This document shows, one piece after another, positions 12,481 to 23,989 of a stretch of DNA of 64,000 nucleotides. Numbering within the stretch: position 1 is the first letter of the stretch; each line of letters starts with the position of its first letter. Source of the DNA: Talpa occidentalis (lineage: Eukaryota; Chordata; Mammalia; Eulipotyphla; Talpidae); NCBI RefSeq assembly GCF_014898055.3, contig NW_023601212.1, positions 40,040,329 through 40,104,328 of the forward strand, in the 5' to 3' direction. Under the pieces are notes generated by a model. That model had not been told where the DNA came from. It ran no database searches and saw only the letters and a program-made list of their open reading frames with translations. Made by a program: the position numbers and the translations under genes.

Positions 12481-13665
12481 GACTATACACTGAAGAGGAC
12501 CTTATAATTATAAAACTGAGAAGGCTTCTGTCATCCCAGTCCTTTCAGTAGATATAAAGGACTCACTGAATTTAACTTCTCAAATGTAAGCAGATGTGAA
12601 GGACTTCAATTGACTGACATTCTTAAATGTGAAAATTCCTTTTGAAGAGAAATCAAAATATAGTATGAGAAAGCTGGGTGGAAACTGTTACATGTATAAT
12701 GTATAGACACTTTTTAGCATCCCTCATATGCCAGGTATTTCAGACTCAACACACTCAATTTATTGCCAATAAGATGTTTCAGGTTTTGGTTACAGTGGCA
12801 TGAAATGAACAAATTTCTTGTCATGATGCTTGTATTTTTTGGGAAAAGAGATGGCTGACAAATGTTAAGACTTTGGTTTATGAGCTATAAATAAGGGCTT
12901 TGAAGGGAAGTAAAAAATAGCATGAGATAATGAGATTAGGGCATGTATCTATCATTGCTCTGAGGGTAGCAGTCTCAGTCAGTTTGGATGTTATATTGTG
13001 TATGCTACGTGAGATTTCCTAATGATGTAGTCCACAGGTAATTTTTAGTGACTTGTGAGGTTTAACATTATAGGAGAGGATTTTTATATTTACCTGTTAA
13101 TATTTAAAATGTCATAGTGTTTGGCATTTTCATTTTGCTGCTCTGTAGACTGAGTATGCAATATTATCATTGGTCCATGCAGTTCCTCCCATTCAGGTAC
13201 ACAGTTTCCTTGATCTGCATCCTTCTTGCTCTTTCCTGAGTTAATTCTATATGTAAAACAGTGTCTATACAAGTCCACTGTGACTTCCAGTGGAAACACT
13301 GAAAGGAGCTATAGATGTTTAGAAGAGCTGCAAATAGAGGGTATAGTTTTAAACAATGTCCTAATTGAGTAAAAATGGAGAAATTGGAAGTTTTCTATAT
13401 CTTTTCATCACAGAAGTGTCTTGAAATTTTGTTGCAGTGATCTATGAACACCTGTAGCTATTTCTCTGTTCACAAATTTGTTTTGTACAATCTTAGACTG
13501 CCAGCAAATGTGGAAATCATGAACTGAATAGTAACAGTTTCATGACATAAAAGAGCAAAGTAAATGCAATCTTTTCCATTTCTTTTTAGTGTTGACTTCC
13601 ATGTTGTTTGAATTTGTTCAGATGGGCCCCTTAAGAGTGTGGTAATGGGGTGCTTTCCACCTTTT
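12481..13665. other. unassigned sequence 3' of the zinc-finger exon
   Basis: This may include the decayed 3' UTR of the zinc-finger pseudogene. I see no other gene or repeat with clear edges. Confidence 0.3.
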
Positions 13666-13921
13666 TTTTAAAAAAAAGTTATTTATGTATACAAGAACTG
13701 GGGTATAGGCCAGAGGTGTGTGTGTGGGGGGGTGTGGGGTGGGGTGAGAGGATGCACCAGAGACAGAGCAGGGAACAGAACAGGCAGACTGACTGAAACA
13801 CACTGCTGAGGGGACCAGCAGGCAAGTCAGGAGAGGTCTGCTGTGACATGTGGGTAGCTCTCTGGCCAGGGATCGAACTCATGCTGCAGAGGCTGTGGAT
13901 TGCTTCATAGGCTGCGTGTTA
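13666..13921 (-). mobile_element. SINE, older subfamily
   Basis: The antisense SINE has an imperfect duplication GCTTTCCACCTTTT (13652-13665) and GCTTTCCATCTTT (13922-13934). A G-rich run at 13720-13745 and several diverged positions mark it as an older copy. Confidence 0.8.
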
Positions 13922-13998
13922 GCTTTCCATCTTTCCAAGTCTAGGATACACTTAAAATGACATATTAGAAAATCACTTTAAATTATTAGAAAATAAAT

Positions 13999-14751
13999 TG
14001 TGCAACCAGATAAGCAGCTTGGGGGTCTTAAGTAAGAGACTTTTGCTCAGTTCCTGGTATGAATCTTGCTCCATGTTAGACCATGTACCTGCCATGGGGA
14101 AGAATGGACCTGGTTGGGGGGGGGGTCCCATGACTACTGACCCTTTACTCCCTCCTTGGTATGCAACTACATGTGCACCCCAGATAACTGCTCAGGAATT
14201 TCCCACTTCTGTACTGTAAGATGAGCAAGACTGCAGCCATTTTGAGAAATAACTGCCATCTCAAAAGGGCACAACTAGGTTTCGTTTCTGGGCAGAAATC
14301 ACAACATAAGGAAAAGCGAAACCTAGCTGGTACCATGAGAGCTATCCAATCAGGGTGGACCTTGCCCCAGGTGTGAAAAGTCCCCGCACACATCCTGTCA
14401 ACAAAGTACAAAAACAGCTGGTTGCTCTGGGAGGGGGTCCCTTTCTCAACCTGGTGAGCCTGCTGTGTCAGTACTCCAGGCAGAGTTGGGCCCTAGCTTA
14501 AGCTAGCAATAAAGCCTTTTGCTTTTGCATCTCTGGCTCCATGTGGTCTCTGGGAACCCCGGGTGGAGTTGAAGTGCCAACTCCTAACAGTACTTCCTGC
14601 TTGTTATAAGGTACATATTTTCCTTTGCTGGGAGAGTTACCTCTCTGCTAGGGGCTCAGATTTTGGCGAGTGATCTCTGGGTGGGCTTCAATAAAGCTCT
14701 TCCCTCCTCTCTGAGTGCCCCCTGGTTGCCTCATGGAATTCTGCAGTAACA
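13999..14751 (+). mobile_element. outer class-I-like solo LTR interrupted by LTR-E
   Basis: TG (13999) to CA (14751) with AAAT on both sides (13995-13998 and 14752-14755). Its 3' part has the classic CAATAAAGCTCTTCC polyadenylation region followed by a T/C-rich stretch. Outer LTR sequence totals about 374 bp once the insert at 14215-14589 and one GTAC are removed. The start is less certain than the end because AAAT is a low-complexity duplication. Confidence 0.6.
14211..14593 (+). mobile_element. LTR-E solo LTR nested in older LTR, TSD GTAC
   Basis: The LTR spans 14215-14589, from TGTAAGATGAGCAAG to ACTCCTAACA, flanked by GTAC (14211-14214 and 14590-14593). It contains GCAATAAAGCC, a gammaretrovirus-like polyadenylation signal. 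The outer LTR continues on both sides. Confidence 0.85.
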
Positions 14752-14795
14752 AAATAACAATTTGCATGTGAAAGAATGTTCACCTCTCTTGAGTC

Positions 14796-15070
14796 TTTTT
14801 TTTTTTTTTTTAAAGATTTATTTATTTATTTATACAAGCACTGGGTATAGTCAGAAGCGCGGGAGGGTGAGAGAATTCACCAGAGCCAGAACAGGGAGCA
14901 GAATGACCAAAGTACACTGCTGAGGGGAGCAGCGGGCGGCAGGAGAGGTCTGCGCGCCATGTGGGACCCTCCTCCAGTGGCCGGGGAGCAGCCGGGGATC
15001 GAACCAGCGCTGCAGAGGCCACAGGCACCTTCGCAACCCAGCGCTCAACCGCTGCGCCACCGGGGAGGCC
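14796..15070 (-). mobile_element. SINE, antisense
   Basis: Full-length antisense SINE with poly(T), AAAGATTTATTTATT tail complement, body and intact tRNA-like head (GGCCTCCCCGGTGGCGCAGCG on the minus strand). The flanking duplication is weak, CTTGA on both sides. Confidence 0.85.
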
Positions 15071-15461
15071 CTTGACTTTCATGTGTTCACCTCTTTTGTA
15101 GCACTGTCAGATCCATATTAGGAAGAACTCAAGGTCTGGAGAGGGTCTCAGTCCCCTGCAAGCCTTTCTACATTGCAACCCTGTCTTGATTGAGAACGCA
15201 CACAATGCTTATACCTGTCCTCATATCACATACATAACTGGGAGTGAAGTAGATGCGCTGCCAGAAACTGTTCTTGAACTGAAATCAGTTCTTTGGACAC
15301 ATCTTTAGAAATAATGTGGTTCTAAAACAAAGGTATGTGTCAAGCTGGATCTGCCTGGACCATTGTAATGCCAGGAGGGCACAGAGCTGGTTCTCTATGA
15401 TCCAAACATACTGGTAAAGGAGAGTCCTAGAGCCCTTGGTCCTAGAGTCCTAAAGCCTTGG
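15071..15461. other. unassigned sequence
   Basis: No gene, repeat boundary or RNA gene is recognisable. Confidence 0.3.
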
Positions 15462-15760
15462 CTTTTTCAGGCTTTTATTAAGCTTTTTTTACATGTAGTG
15501 CAGAAACCATGTACATGGCAGGCAGGGGTGGTGCAGGGCTCTCAGTCCCTGGCAAGTCTTGCTCTTTCCTCTTTCCTGGCTCTCTGGCGCTCTCTCTTCT
15601 CTCTGCTTCTCTTGGTGAATATAAATACTGCAGCCATGGCCCACAGAAGTAAACAATACAACTGAATTAAAGCAATGTAACAAAATGCAGGTGCCGGCCA
15701 TCAGGCATGCAATCCTAATGGCAGGAGGGCAGAAAAGCCTGAGAATCATTTACCCCACAA
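15462..15760 (-). mobile_element. LTR-like repeat, copy 1
   Basis: It shares, in order, a TTTTATT polyadenylation-signal complement, a GGCAGGCAGGGGTG stretch, a GGCTCTCTGGCG stretch, and the end GGCCATCAGGCATGCAATCC...GGGCAGAAAAGCCTGA with the copy at 16137-16590. Orientation (minus) is inferred from the polyadenylation signal. Ends are not proven. Confidence 0.5.
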
Positions 15761-16136
15761 CCGTCCTCATTCATGTGCATCAGTATCACTTCCATTTTCA
15801 TCCCTGGACCATGGTCAGCAGCTCATTTTCCAACTCAAACCTATTTTTGCCTGCTTACTTGGAAACATCTTTAGAATTATGCAGATTTCCCACTTAGCAA
15901 AATTACTCTGAGGTAATAGCAGGAGCAGTGACCTGAGAAGTTGACAAAAGTGTAAGGTCGAGGCCAGGGCAGCAATGAGGCAGAGGGAGGAACTTGAAAC
16001 TGCGGCCACCTGCATCCCAGCCCCCTTCATCCCGGGAGTTGGCTCTACCCGGTTTGCATGGTATAAGGGCCGGACTGGACACAGAGCAGGTTTTCTGATC
16101 CCATGCAGACCGAGTAAAGGAGGAGTCAGAATCCTC
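15761..16136. other. sequence between two LTR-like repeats
   Basis: About 380 bp lie between the two copies in the same orientation. This could be what remains of a retroviral interior or unrelated host sequence. No retroviral motif is recognisable. Confidence 0.25.
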
Positions 16137-16308
16137 AGTGGTTTTGCAGGTTTTTTATTGGGGTTCACCAGGCATATGGCAGGCAGGGGTGCTGGGGGGC
16201 CGGGAGGCTGGCAGGCCTCCCAGCCCCCAGCAAATCTTCACTCTATCTGGGCTCTCTAGCGTTCGTTCTGCTGCTTCTCGGCTTCTCTTTTGGCTTCTGC
16301 TTCGGCTT

Positions 16309-16375
<67 letters not shown>

Positions 16376-16590
16376 GCTGCTGCTGCTGCTGCTGCCGCTG
16401 CTGCCGCTGCTGCTGCTGCTGGCGTCCCCGTGACGCCGCCCTTAAAAGCACAGTCTTAGCCCAGGTGAATCCCATCTACCTATGCCCACACCCTACTCCA
16501 GGTGCCCGCCATCAGGCATGCATTCAGGACAAGGATCCATCATCTATCCTGATGGTGGGAGGGCAGAAAAGCCTGACATTTTCTTTACCC
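16137..16590 (-). mobile_element. LTR-like repeat, copy 2, with CTG expansion
   Basis: The same repeat as 15462-15760, but the stretch after GGCTCTCTAGCG has become a long CTG tract. On the minus strand the tract is open as a glutamine/arginine run within 106 codons. This is a by-product of the triplet array and not evidence for a protein. Confidence 0.5.
16312..16421. repeat. interrupted (CTG)n/(CAG)n array
   Basis: About 110 bp of CTG units interrupted by four single CCG units. It lies inside an LTR-like repeat whose other copy has only a short C/T-rich stretch at the same place, so the array expanded after the two copies separated. Confidence 0.95.
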
Positions 16591-16924
16591 TACACATGGT
16601 GCCTGATAAGCAGCCATGAAAGAACAATAAGCTGCAAGAGAGAACAACTTCTTTGAAAAGCAACTCCACTTCCCACCAAGGCCAGACCCCGACCTATAAA
16701 AGATTACTCTCATCCCCTGAGAGGTGCGACTTCTCCCACCCCCAATAAACTTTGCCTGTGAGAAATTTAGCCAGGCTTTCCTTTTCTTTACCACGACAAC
16801 ACTTTGAAAAAGGTTGGAAAAGCCCACTACATGAGCATATTTCTTTTGCCGGAGACCACAGAAGTCCCACATTTATCAGGTCTGCTTACATACTTAATAC
16901 ACTGCAGTTAAAAATTGATGTACT

Positions 16925-17085
16925 TTGAATTGTGGGTGTGGAGAAAAAGAACTCTTATAACTCTTTGCCAGTGCAGGCTAGTTCATCCTCTTTGGAAAAC
17001 ATGGAAGTTTCTAAAAACATTAAAAATAGATCTAGCACATGATCCAGCAATCACTCCTGGTATCCACCAAAAGAATACAAAATAG
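16925..17085 (+). mobile_element. old LINE-1 ORF2 3' fragment
   Basis: The text matches the L1 ORF2 C-terminal region (a GATCCAGCAATCACTCC context and GGTATCCACC) in a diverged state. The next expected L1 stretch appears at 18305, so the younger L1 and the tandem module in between probably split it. Confidence 0.6.
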
Positions 17086-18027
17086 TACTTTTTTAACCCC
17101 ACCAACTGGGAGAACATTTTTGCACCCAACACTAATGATAAAGGACTGATCACAAAAATCTGCAAAGAGCTGATGAGACTCAGCAACAACAAAGAAAATA
17201 ATCCAGTCAAAAAATGGGCAGAAGAGCTAAAAAGAAACTTCTCTGAAGAGGAAATGCAAATGGCCAACAGACATATGAAAAAATGTTCAACATCACTTGT
17301 CATCAGGGAAATGCAAATCAAAACTACCATGAGATACCATCTCACACCAGTGAGAATGGCACATATTAAAAAAACTAGCAACAACAAATGTTGGCGAGGA
17401 TGTGGAGAAAAAGGAACTCTTGTGCACTGTTGGTGGGAGTGCAAACTGGTCCAACCACTATGGAGAGCTGTGTGGAGATTTCTGGACCTACTAAACATAG
17501 AGCTTCCATATGATCCAGCAATTCCACTCCTAGGTATTTACCCAAAGGACACAGAAACATCAATTCCAAAGAGCACCTGCACTCCTATGTTTATAGCAGC
17601 ACTGTTTACAATAGCTAAGCTTTGGAAACAACCCAAATGCCCAAAAATAGATGACTGGATCAAGAAGATGTGGTACATATATACCATGGAATATTACTCA
17701 GCATTCAAAAAAGATAAACACATGCAATTTGCAGCAACATGGATGGCACTGGAACGGATCATGCTCAGCGAAATAAGCCAAAAAGAAAAAGAAAAATACC
17801 GGATGGTCTCACTCATAGCAGGAATCTAGAAAACTTAAATAAGGGACCAGGAAAATGAATATAAGAAAGTAAAGTGAAAATCAAAATCAACAAAAAACTA
17901 TGAACCAGAGACACTTTTTGGGGGGTGGGGGGCGGGAGGGGAAGGATTGGGGTCAGAATGGGGCGTTTGCAATTGTATGGGGGAATATAAAAATAAAATT
18001 TAATATTTAAAAAAAAAAATAAATAAA
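17086..18027 (+). mobile_element. LINE-1, 5'-truncated, ORF2 C-terminus open
   Basis: A sense L1 starts in ORF2 and keeps 218 codons open to the stop at 17829, including the ORF2 cysteine-rich segment ([18 protein letters not shown] at 17410-17465) and [19 protein letters not shown] near the end. A G-rich 3' UTR (17918-17945) and an A-rich tail follow. The reverse transcriptase and endonuclease are missing, so it cannot act autonomously, but the long open frame makes it one of the younger L1s here. Confidence 0.9.
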
Positions 18028-18300
18028 GGGCAGGTTTATTTAGGGAAGGGATAAAACAGTTAAAGACACTTGCATAGACACAAGCGGGCAGGAAGAGCTG
18101 CCCCAGAAAGGACAGGTTTGCTAGGAGAGGCCTGCATGGTTGCAGGCGGGTGGCCTTGACAAGTCACAGGCAGGCAGGAAGCTGCTGCCCTGCAGAGGGA
18201 AAGAGTTAGTGAAAAGAGGCACTTGCATAGTCACAGTTGGGCAGAGGGAATGCTGCCCCGAGCTAGTGCAGAGACTGCATTTATATAGTCATCTTCTGCA
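18028..18300 (-). repeat. ~75-bp tandem module (family F), antisense
   Basis: Three to four degenerate units read on the minus strand as GGGCAGC...CTGCCTGCCTGTGACTATGCA...CTTCTTTTCAC-like. The reverse-complement order of units matches 45700-46000. On the minus strand it ends with CCTAAATAAACCTGCCC, a polyadenylation-signal-like end, so it may be part of an LTR. Confidence 0.65.
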
Positions 18301-18304
18301 AAAC

Positions 18305-18700
18305 AGTTCTTTGAAGGAAGGACACATGCATTCCTCTATGTTCATTGCAGCACTGTTTCCCATAACCAAGCTATGGACACAACCTGTGCCCATCATAAGT
18401 GAGTACATAAGGTGAATGTATGTATATACAACAGAGTCCTATTCAGCTATTGCAAGATAGGATCTCATAATTTTGGACAATGGATGGAACTGGAGGGGAT
18501 AATGCTTGGCAAATTAGATGGGGAAAGACAGTGCTAGTTCATTTCACACACAAAATATTAAAAAAAAAAAAAAAGGAACCAACAAAACCAAAATGAACCC
18601 TTGAAATTTCCAGAATTTTGGGAGCCAGAGGGTACAGGAGAGAATTGGAGAACACGGGGGAATATCAATGCACTGTGGTAAAGAATGATCAGGGCTTTAA
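18305..18700 (+). mobile_element. old LINE-1 3' end
   Basis: Diverged L1 ORF2 C-terminus and 3' UTR text: TTCATTGCAGCACTGTTT, ATGGATGGAACTGGA and an A-rich segment. It probably continues 16925-17085. Confidence 0.6.
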
Positions 18701-18768
18701 TTTTGAAAATCCATGTGGTGTCAGGTTTAGAGGTTCCTGGGTTCTTTGTAAGAATAATTTACAGCCAT

Positions 18769-19607
18769 GTATTTTGCTGCACCTCCCCCTGCAGTGACCC
18801 TCAGGGCTAATGGCTGTTGCCATGGTCCCTGAGGTCCGGCATGGGCAAGGAACCATGCGCGCAGGGGGAGAAAAGCAAACTCCCTAAGATGCAGAGAAGC
18901 CGAATGCCTGCCAAGAGATAACGACAACCAGAAGCTGCCACAAAGATGATTAAAAGAAATGCTGACCACCTGGAACCTTATCTCGCTTTCTCAAGGCCCA
19001 CAAACTTTATTCTGCTACAACTGTCTTTCTAAAATCTTTCCTTTTTCTGGTCATTGATTGCTAATTAAAAAACATACGTAATTTAATAAACAGGCTAATC
19101 CAAATGAAACATTACTAAACACTGTGTAATAATAGAATTGTTAGTTTAATAATCTTCTATTATATGCTTGACTTTAGTACCTATGATATTAACTGCATTA
19201 TAAAATAAATTCACCCATGACAATTAATTATGAGTAAAAATGAGTAGGTAATAGTGATAGTTAGTGCAACTAGAAAATAATTATATAGAACAGTAGAAAG
19301 AATGAATAGCCTGTCCAATTAGGAATGAGGCTAGGTCCAGGTGTAACTTCGGACATAAATCACTGCCCTGTCAATTAAGCTAAGCCTATGAGCAAACTGA
19401 TCTCTTTGATGTTCACTGTTCCTATGCCTTTAGAAAAAACATATATATACTGACCACTAACTTAATAAAAGCGCACTCAGATTTACACTCTCTCTTGAAG
19501 TGTGTCTGTTTGTCGTTTCTTTAACCGAATCCCTGACCACCCTGCGCAGTCTCTCAACCCTGAGACGGCCTCATCGTCTACTGCTGTGCTGGTCCGCGGC
19601 AGTATTT
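18769..19607 (+). mobile_element. LTR-C solo LTR (class-II-like), 6-bp TSD GTATTT
   Basis: The LTR covers 18775-19601 (TGCTGCACCTCCCCC to GGTCCGCGGCA), flanked by GTATTT (18769-18774 and 19602-19607). A TATATATACTGACC box near 19445 is followed by an AATAAA signal and AAGCGCACTCAG. Duplication length and overall layout fit a betaretrovirus-like ERV. It is the inverted partner of 1091-1913, 17 kb away, and differs from it by few changes. Confidence 0.88.
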
Positions 19608-19771
19608 AGCAGAAGCAAAGTTTATTTAGAGACAGAATAAAAGTACACCCTGTGAGAGGTCCCTGGGCAGAGTCCTTAGTAAGAACAACTGCAAGAGAAT
19701 TGTGGGAGCTTTGTCCTTAAATGGGGTGCAGGAACTGTTCATTCAGCCCCTTCCTGGGTAGTTTATTGGTC
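19608..19771 (-). other. old LTR-like sequence
   Basis: AAAGTTTATTTAGAGACAG at its left end is an antisense polyadenylation-signal region, and the sequence continues after the L1 at 20923. LTR-C inserted at its edge and L1 19787-20907 inserted inside it. The family is unknown. Confidence 0.35.
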
Positions 19772-20455
19772 CAGGCAGCAATTTCTTTTCTTTTTTTTTT
19801 TGTTATTGCTACTTTATTTTTTTAAAATAAATTTTATTTTTATATTCCCCATACAATTGCGATCCCCTTATTTTGACCCCAATCCCTCCCCTCCCCGCAC
19901 CCCTACCCCCATAGAGTGTCTCTGGTTCATAGTTTTTTGTTGATTTTGATTTTCACTTTCTTATAGTTATTCATTTTCCTGGTCCCTTATTTAAGTTTTC
20001 TAGATTCCTGCTATGAGTGAGACCATCCGGTATTTTTCTTTTTCTTTCTGGCTTATTTCGCTGAGCATGATCCCTTCCAGCGCCATCCATGTTGCTGCAA
20101 ATTGCATGTGTTTATCTTTTTTGAATGCTGAGTAATATTCCATGGTGTATATGTACCACATCTTCTTGATCCAGTCATCTATTTTTGGGCATTTGGGCTG
20201 TTTCCAAAGCTTAGCTATTGTAAATAGTGCTGCTATAAACATAGGGGTGCAGGTGGCTCTTTGGAATTGATGTTTCTGTATCCTTTGGGTAAATACCTAG
20301 GAGTGGAATTGCTGGATCATATGGAAGCTCTATGTTTAGTAGGTCCAGAAATCTCCACACAGCTCTCCATAGTGGTTGGACCAGTTTGCACTCCTACCAA
20401 CAGTGCAGGAGAGTTCCTTTTTCTCCACAACCTCGCCAACATTTGTTGTTGCTAG

Positions 20456-20486
<31 letters not shown>

Positions 20487-20922
20487 GAGGCATGTTTTAT
20501 TTATTTATTTTGTTTGTTTGTTTGTTTTGTTTATACATGCACTGGGTACAGTCAGAAGCGCAGGAGGGTGAGAGAATTCACCAGAGCCAGAGCGGGGAGC
20601 AGAGCAGGCAGAAGGACCGAAGTACACTGCTGAGGGGAGCAGCGGGCGGCAGGAGAGGTCTGCGCGCCATGTGGGACCCTCCTCTGGTGGCCGGGGAGCA
20701 GCCGGGGATCGAACCGGCGCCGCAGAGGCCGCGGGCAGCTTCGCAACCCAGCGCTCAACCGCTGCGCCACCGGGGAGGCCCTGTTGCTAGTTTTTTTAAT
20801 AAGTGCCATTTTCACTGGTGTAAGATGGTACCTCATGGTAGTTTTGATTTGCATTTCCCTGATTACAAGTGATGTTGAGCATTTTTTCATATGCCTGTTG
20901 GCCATTTCAGGCAGCAATTTCT
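19772..20922 (-). mobile_element. LINE-1, 5'-truncated, with TSD and nested SINE
   Basis: An antisense L1 at 19787-20907 is flanked by CAGGCAGCAATTTCT (19772-19786 and 20908-20922). It contains the 3' UTR and ORF2 C-terminus, with an open 80-codon stretch at 20242-20000 on the minus strand. The SINE at 20463-20781 inserted in it. It is close in sequence to the L1 at 17086-18027 but in opposite orientation. Confidence 0.92.
20463..20781 (-). mobile_element. SINE, long-tail variant, inside L1
   Basis: Flanked by TGTTGCTAGTTTTTTT at about 20447-20462 and 20782-20797. Its tail carries the ACATGCCTCTAT end and AAAC/AAAT arrays. The head is intact. It is younger than the host L1 by position. Confidence 0.92.
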
Positions 20923-21509
20923 AAGTCAGGTAGGCACTAATCCTCCCCTATTGTGTACAGGGCCCTCTCCACTGGCACAGGGAACCCATTAATATCAGGC
21001 AACTTGGGGTGGGGTAGGGAGAGGGGGTGACAGCATTGCAGAGAAGAGGCTGGCCATCAAGTATCACACGCCCATGACTAACCACCACTCTTCCACCCCT
21101 CCTGGAGGCTCAGAAGACTCCATGCTCAGCTGTGTTGAATCCTGCTGACTATGACAAGTGTACAGCAAATGCTCAATGCCAAGCAGGTTCACTCTGGATT
21201 TGGGCAGTTCAAAGAAGAGCGAGGAGCCATGGGTAGATCTGACATGCCTTTATTGCTTCAGCAGAGGATAAGATACTCAGGTGGCTATGGCAGAAATCCC
21301 CACCTTGTCTATTTATAGTGTGCTTAGACAAAGCCAGCAGAAGGTCAGGTGTGTTTACAGTTAGATAAGGGGTGCATTGACTGCACATGAGCCTGCCTGA
21401 GGTCATGTTTTTCCCCTTGTCCTACAGCTACATTTCCTAAATTCTAAAAATGTTACCCTTGGTAAATGGAAAGCTAAGTATCATCCCCCTGTGATCTATG
21501 ATTCCCTTT
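20923..21509. other. unassigned sequence
   Basis: The left part continues the old LTR-like sequence interrupted by the L1. Beyond about 21000 I see no recognisable feature. Confidence 0.3.
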
Positions 21510-21980
21510 GTTAGTGTGAAGACTGACCCCCCAAACCTGCACACTGTATTAAAGAGGTTCTGCCATCCACCACATAAAATCAAAGTATACTTAATGTGAA
21601 AGAACTTTAACAGGATAGTGTGCATAGAGAAGAGAAGAAAGAATAGCAGTTTCCCAATAAAGCACCCAAAGTTACCACATGGGTAAAATCCCAGCCATGT
21701 AGGCTTGGCACAAGCACAAAGTGAGGCCCCTGAGGCCTGAAAGCTTACCACAAATCTAAGGCAACTTCTGGCAGGGAATCACAAGGAAGGGGAAGAAGGG
21801 GCCAAGGAACTGTGGGACAAAAGGAACAAAATCAGAGCTAAACTCAAGATAACAGCTGCCATCGTCAACCTCCCTAGGGTCTCTCACCCAAGTGTCTTTA
21901 CACATCTCAACTGCACCTATCTCCTTCCATGTCCCCCAAGTTGCGGTGTAACCAGTGGCTGAAGCTAAAGACTGTTACAG
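21510..21980 (-). mobile_element. diverged old LTR-A relative
   Basis: Although much changed, this keeps LTR-A landmarks in order on the minus strand: the GGTTCTGCCATCC complement, CACCCAAAGTTACC, AAGATAACAGCTGCCAT and an end near CTGTTACAG. It is older than the LTR-A copies at 37-48 kb. The exact ends are not proven. Confidence 0.6.
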
Positions 21981-22795
21981 GTAGTGCCCTCTGGAGGGGG
22001 AGTTGCTGGTGAACATATATAGACCCAGGGAAAATGCTAAAAAGTACCGCATTTTGGGGTAGAGCAACAAATAAGAAATATAAGGGAGTGCAGAAGCAGC
22101 TGCAGATTATTCAGTGTTAAGGATTCAGCTTTTCAGATTAAGCAATTTCAGGGTCAGTGATTTCAGCCCCACCTTGCCGATTTTCCAGAAGGTTGTTGTG
22201 GGCCTCTGAACATGGAGAGGGCTCCAGCAGCCAACCTCAGAGAGGAAAAGTTCAAAGTCTTTACAAGTAGCCAAGCGACTGAAGCTGTTCCCAGTTCTGC
22301 TGCTGTTACAGCCTGGCAGAGAAGGTGAATACCAAGCAGGCTCCTTGCTGAGCTACATGAGTGGTGCTGTTTGTTGGGTCGTTCAGCCACTGCAGCTGCT
22401 GCTTTGAATGTCGCTTGTCTGGTGCTGTGCTGGGGCATCTCGGCAGCTCTGGGAGTGTCTCCTGTTGTGTCTTCTGTTGTCTTCATGAGTTAGATCATGG
22501 CCTATAAACTGGCTGCAGCGTGCTGCAGGCTTCAGTGGCTGGAAGACGCCATCTTGGGTGGGTGGCCTATTGTTCAGGAGAAGAGTTCTGTGTACTCAGT
22601 GGCAGGAAGATGCCATCTTAGATGCTTTTTGTTTAGCACATAAAAATACTTGATACTGCTTCTGGTGAGGTAAATGGCCATTTTTGGCCTCAGTAACTCT
22701 TTATTTTCCCCAGTTTGTTCAGTAAATCCCATTGTTCTTATTCTCTGAGCCTGAGTAGTCTGCAATTGTGTGTACAGGTAAAGAACTCAGACATA
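21981..22795. other. LTR-like and unassigned sequence
   Basis: A GACGCCATCTTGGGTG / GATGCCATCTTAGATG pair (about 22545 and 22608) and GTTCAGTAAATCCC near 22717 resemble ERV LTR text, but no ends or duplication could be set. Confidence 0.3.
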
Positions 22796-23558
22796 AATGC
22801 CACATATTAAAAAAACTAGAAACTGCAAATGTTGGCAAGGACGTGGTGAAAAGGAACTCTCCACACTGCTGGTGAGAATGCAAACTAGTCCAACCACTAT
22901 GGAAAGCTGTATAGAGGTTCCTCAGTCTACTAAAAATGGAGCTACTATGTGACCCAGCAATTCTATTCCTAGGGATCTACCCAAAGGACACAAAAACATT
23001 AATACAAAAGAATACATGCACCCTATGTTTATTGCAGCACTATTTATAATAGATAAGACTTATAATCAACCCAAATGCCTAAAAATACATGACTGATCAA
23101 GAACACGTGGTATCTACGCACAATGGAATACTATTCAGCAATCAAAAAAGATAAACTCCTGTTATTGACAGCAACATGGATGGAGCTAGAAGGGATTATG
23201 CTCAGTGAAATAAGTCAGAAGGAAAAAGAAAAATACTGGATGGTTTCACTTACAGGAAGAATATAGGGGATCAAGGAAAAAATAAATAACAACAAAACAC
23301 AACACACAAAAAAATAAACAGACAACTATAAATCAGAGACATTCTGCAGGGGAGGGGGAGGAAAGGGATCGAAATGAGGGTAGAAAGAGCACAAGAGACT
23401 ATGGAGATGGTGCAAGATGAATTGGTGGTAGAAAATCTGTGGAGACTACACCTGAGAAAAGAAAGCAAACATTGTAAGAAATATAAATAAATTAATGAAA
23501 TAAATAGATTAATTAAAAAATAAAGTGATATAAATGCTTAAATATTAAAAAAATAAAA
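22796..23558 (+). mobile_element. LINE-1 3' end, older subfamily
   Basis: Sense ORF2 C-terminus with frameshifts (CTGCTGGTGAGAATGCAAAC, AATGGAATACTATTCAGCAA) followed by a 3' UTR of the type in the L1 at 51474-54080 (GACATTCTGCAGGGGAGG). AAGAACTCAGAC precedes it and AAGAATTCAGAC follows it, a likely imperfect duplication. Confidence 0.8.
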
Positions 23559-23785
23559 AGAATTCAGACTGTGACTGATAAACTATTTGGGCAGTGTCCT
23601 TGGCCAGTTTTAGTGCCCCTTGCTGCCCTGTATCACTGGTGCAAGCCCAAACCTGAGAAGACAGCATGATCTCCTTCACATCTTTCTCTGTTTCATGTGT
23701 CTTCTCTAAGTTTTCTTCCAAGTCTCCTCCCTTCTGCTCCACGCTTTATTAGGCAGGGAACACAGAACTTCCCCATTTTATTTTA
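23559..23785 (-). other. possible LTR-A-related fragment
   Basis: The end of this stretch (CCACGCTTTATTAGGCAGGGAACACAG...) resembles the corresponding end of the old LTR-A at 36785-37957 (CTGTCCTTATTAGGTAGGG). The rest is too diverged to align by eye. Confidence 0.35.
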
Positions 23786-23989
23786 ATTACACAGATTTTG
23801 ATGATATATTTTATTAATAAAACCATTTAATATTTCTTACAAATTTCCTCAAAATTAAAATTGAAGTGAAATTATCTTATTGACATAAAACTAATTTAGG
23901 GGTTTCCCAAAAGACCCTGGAACATTTACAACATTTGTCCAACATCTTAGCAATACTCCCATCATAGCTGCTGCTCTCAGAGCTTCATG

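Noticed and set aside
16155..16475. 106-codon glutamine/arginine-rich open frame
   Set aside because: Produced by the CTG triplet array, which is open in most frames. No conserved sequence lies outside the array.
17173..17829. Active L1
   Set aside because: Only the C-terminal part of ORF2 is present. There is no endonuclease, reverse transcriptase core, ORF1 or 5' UTR.
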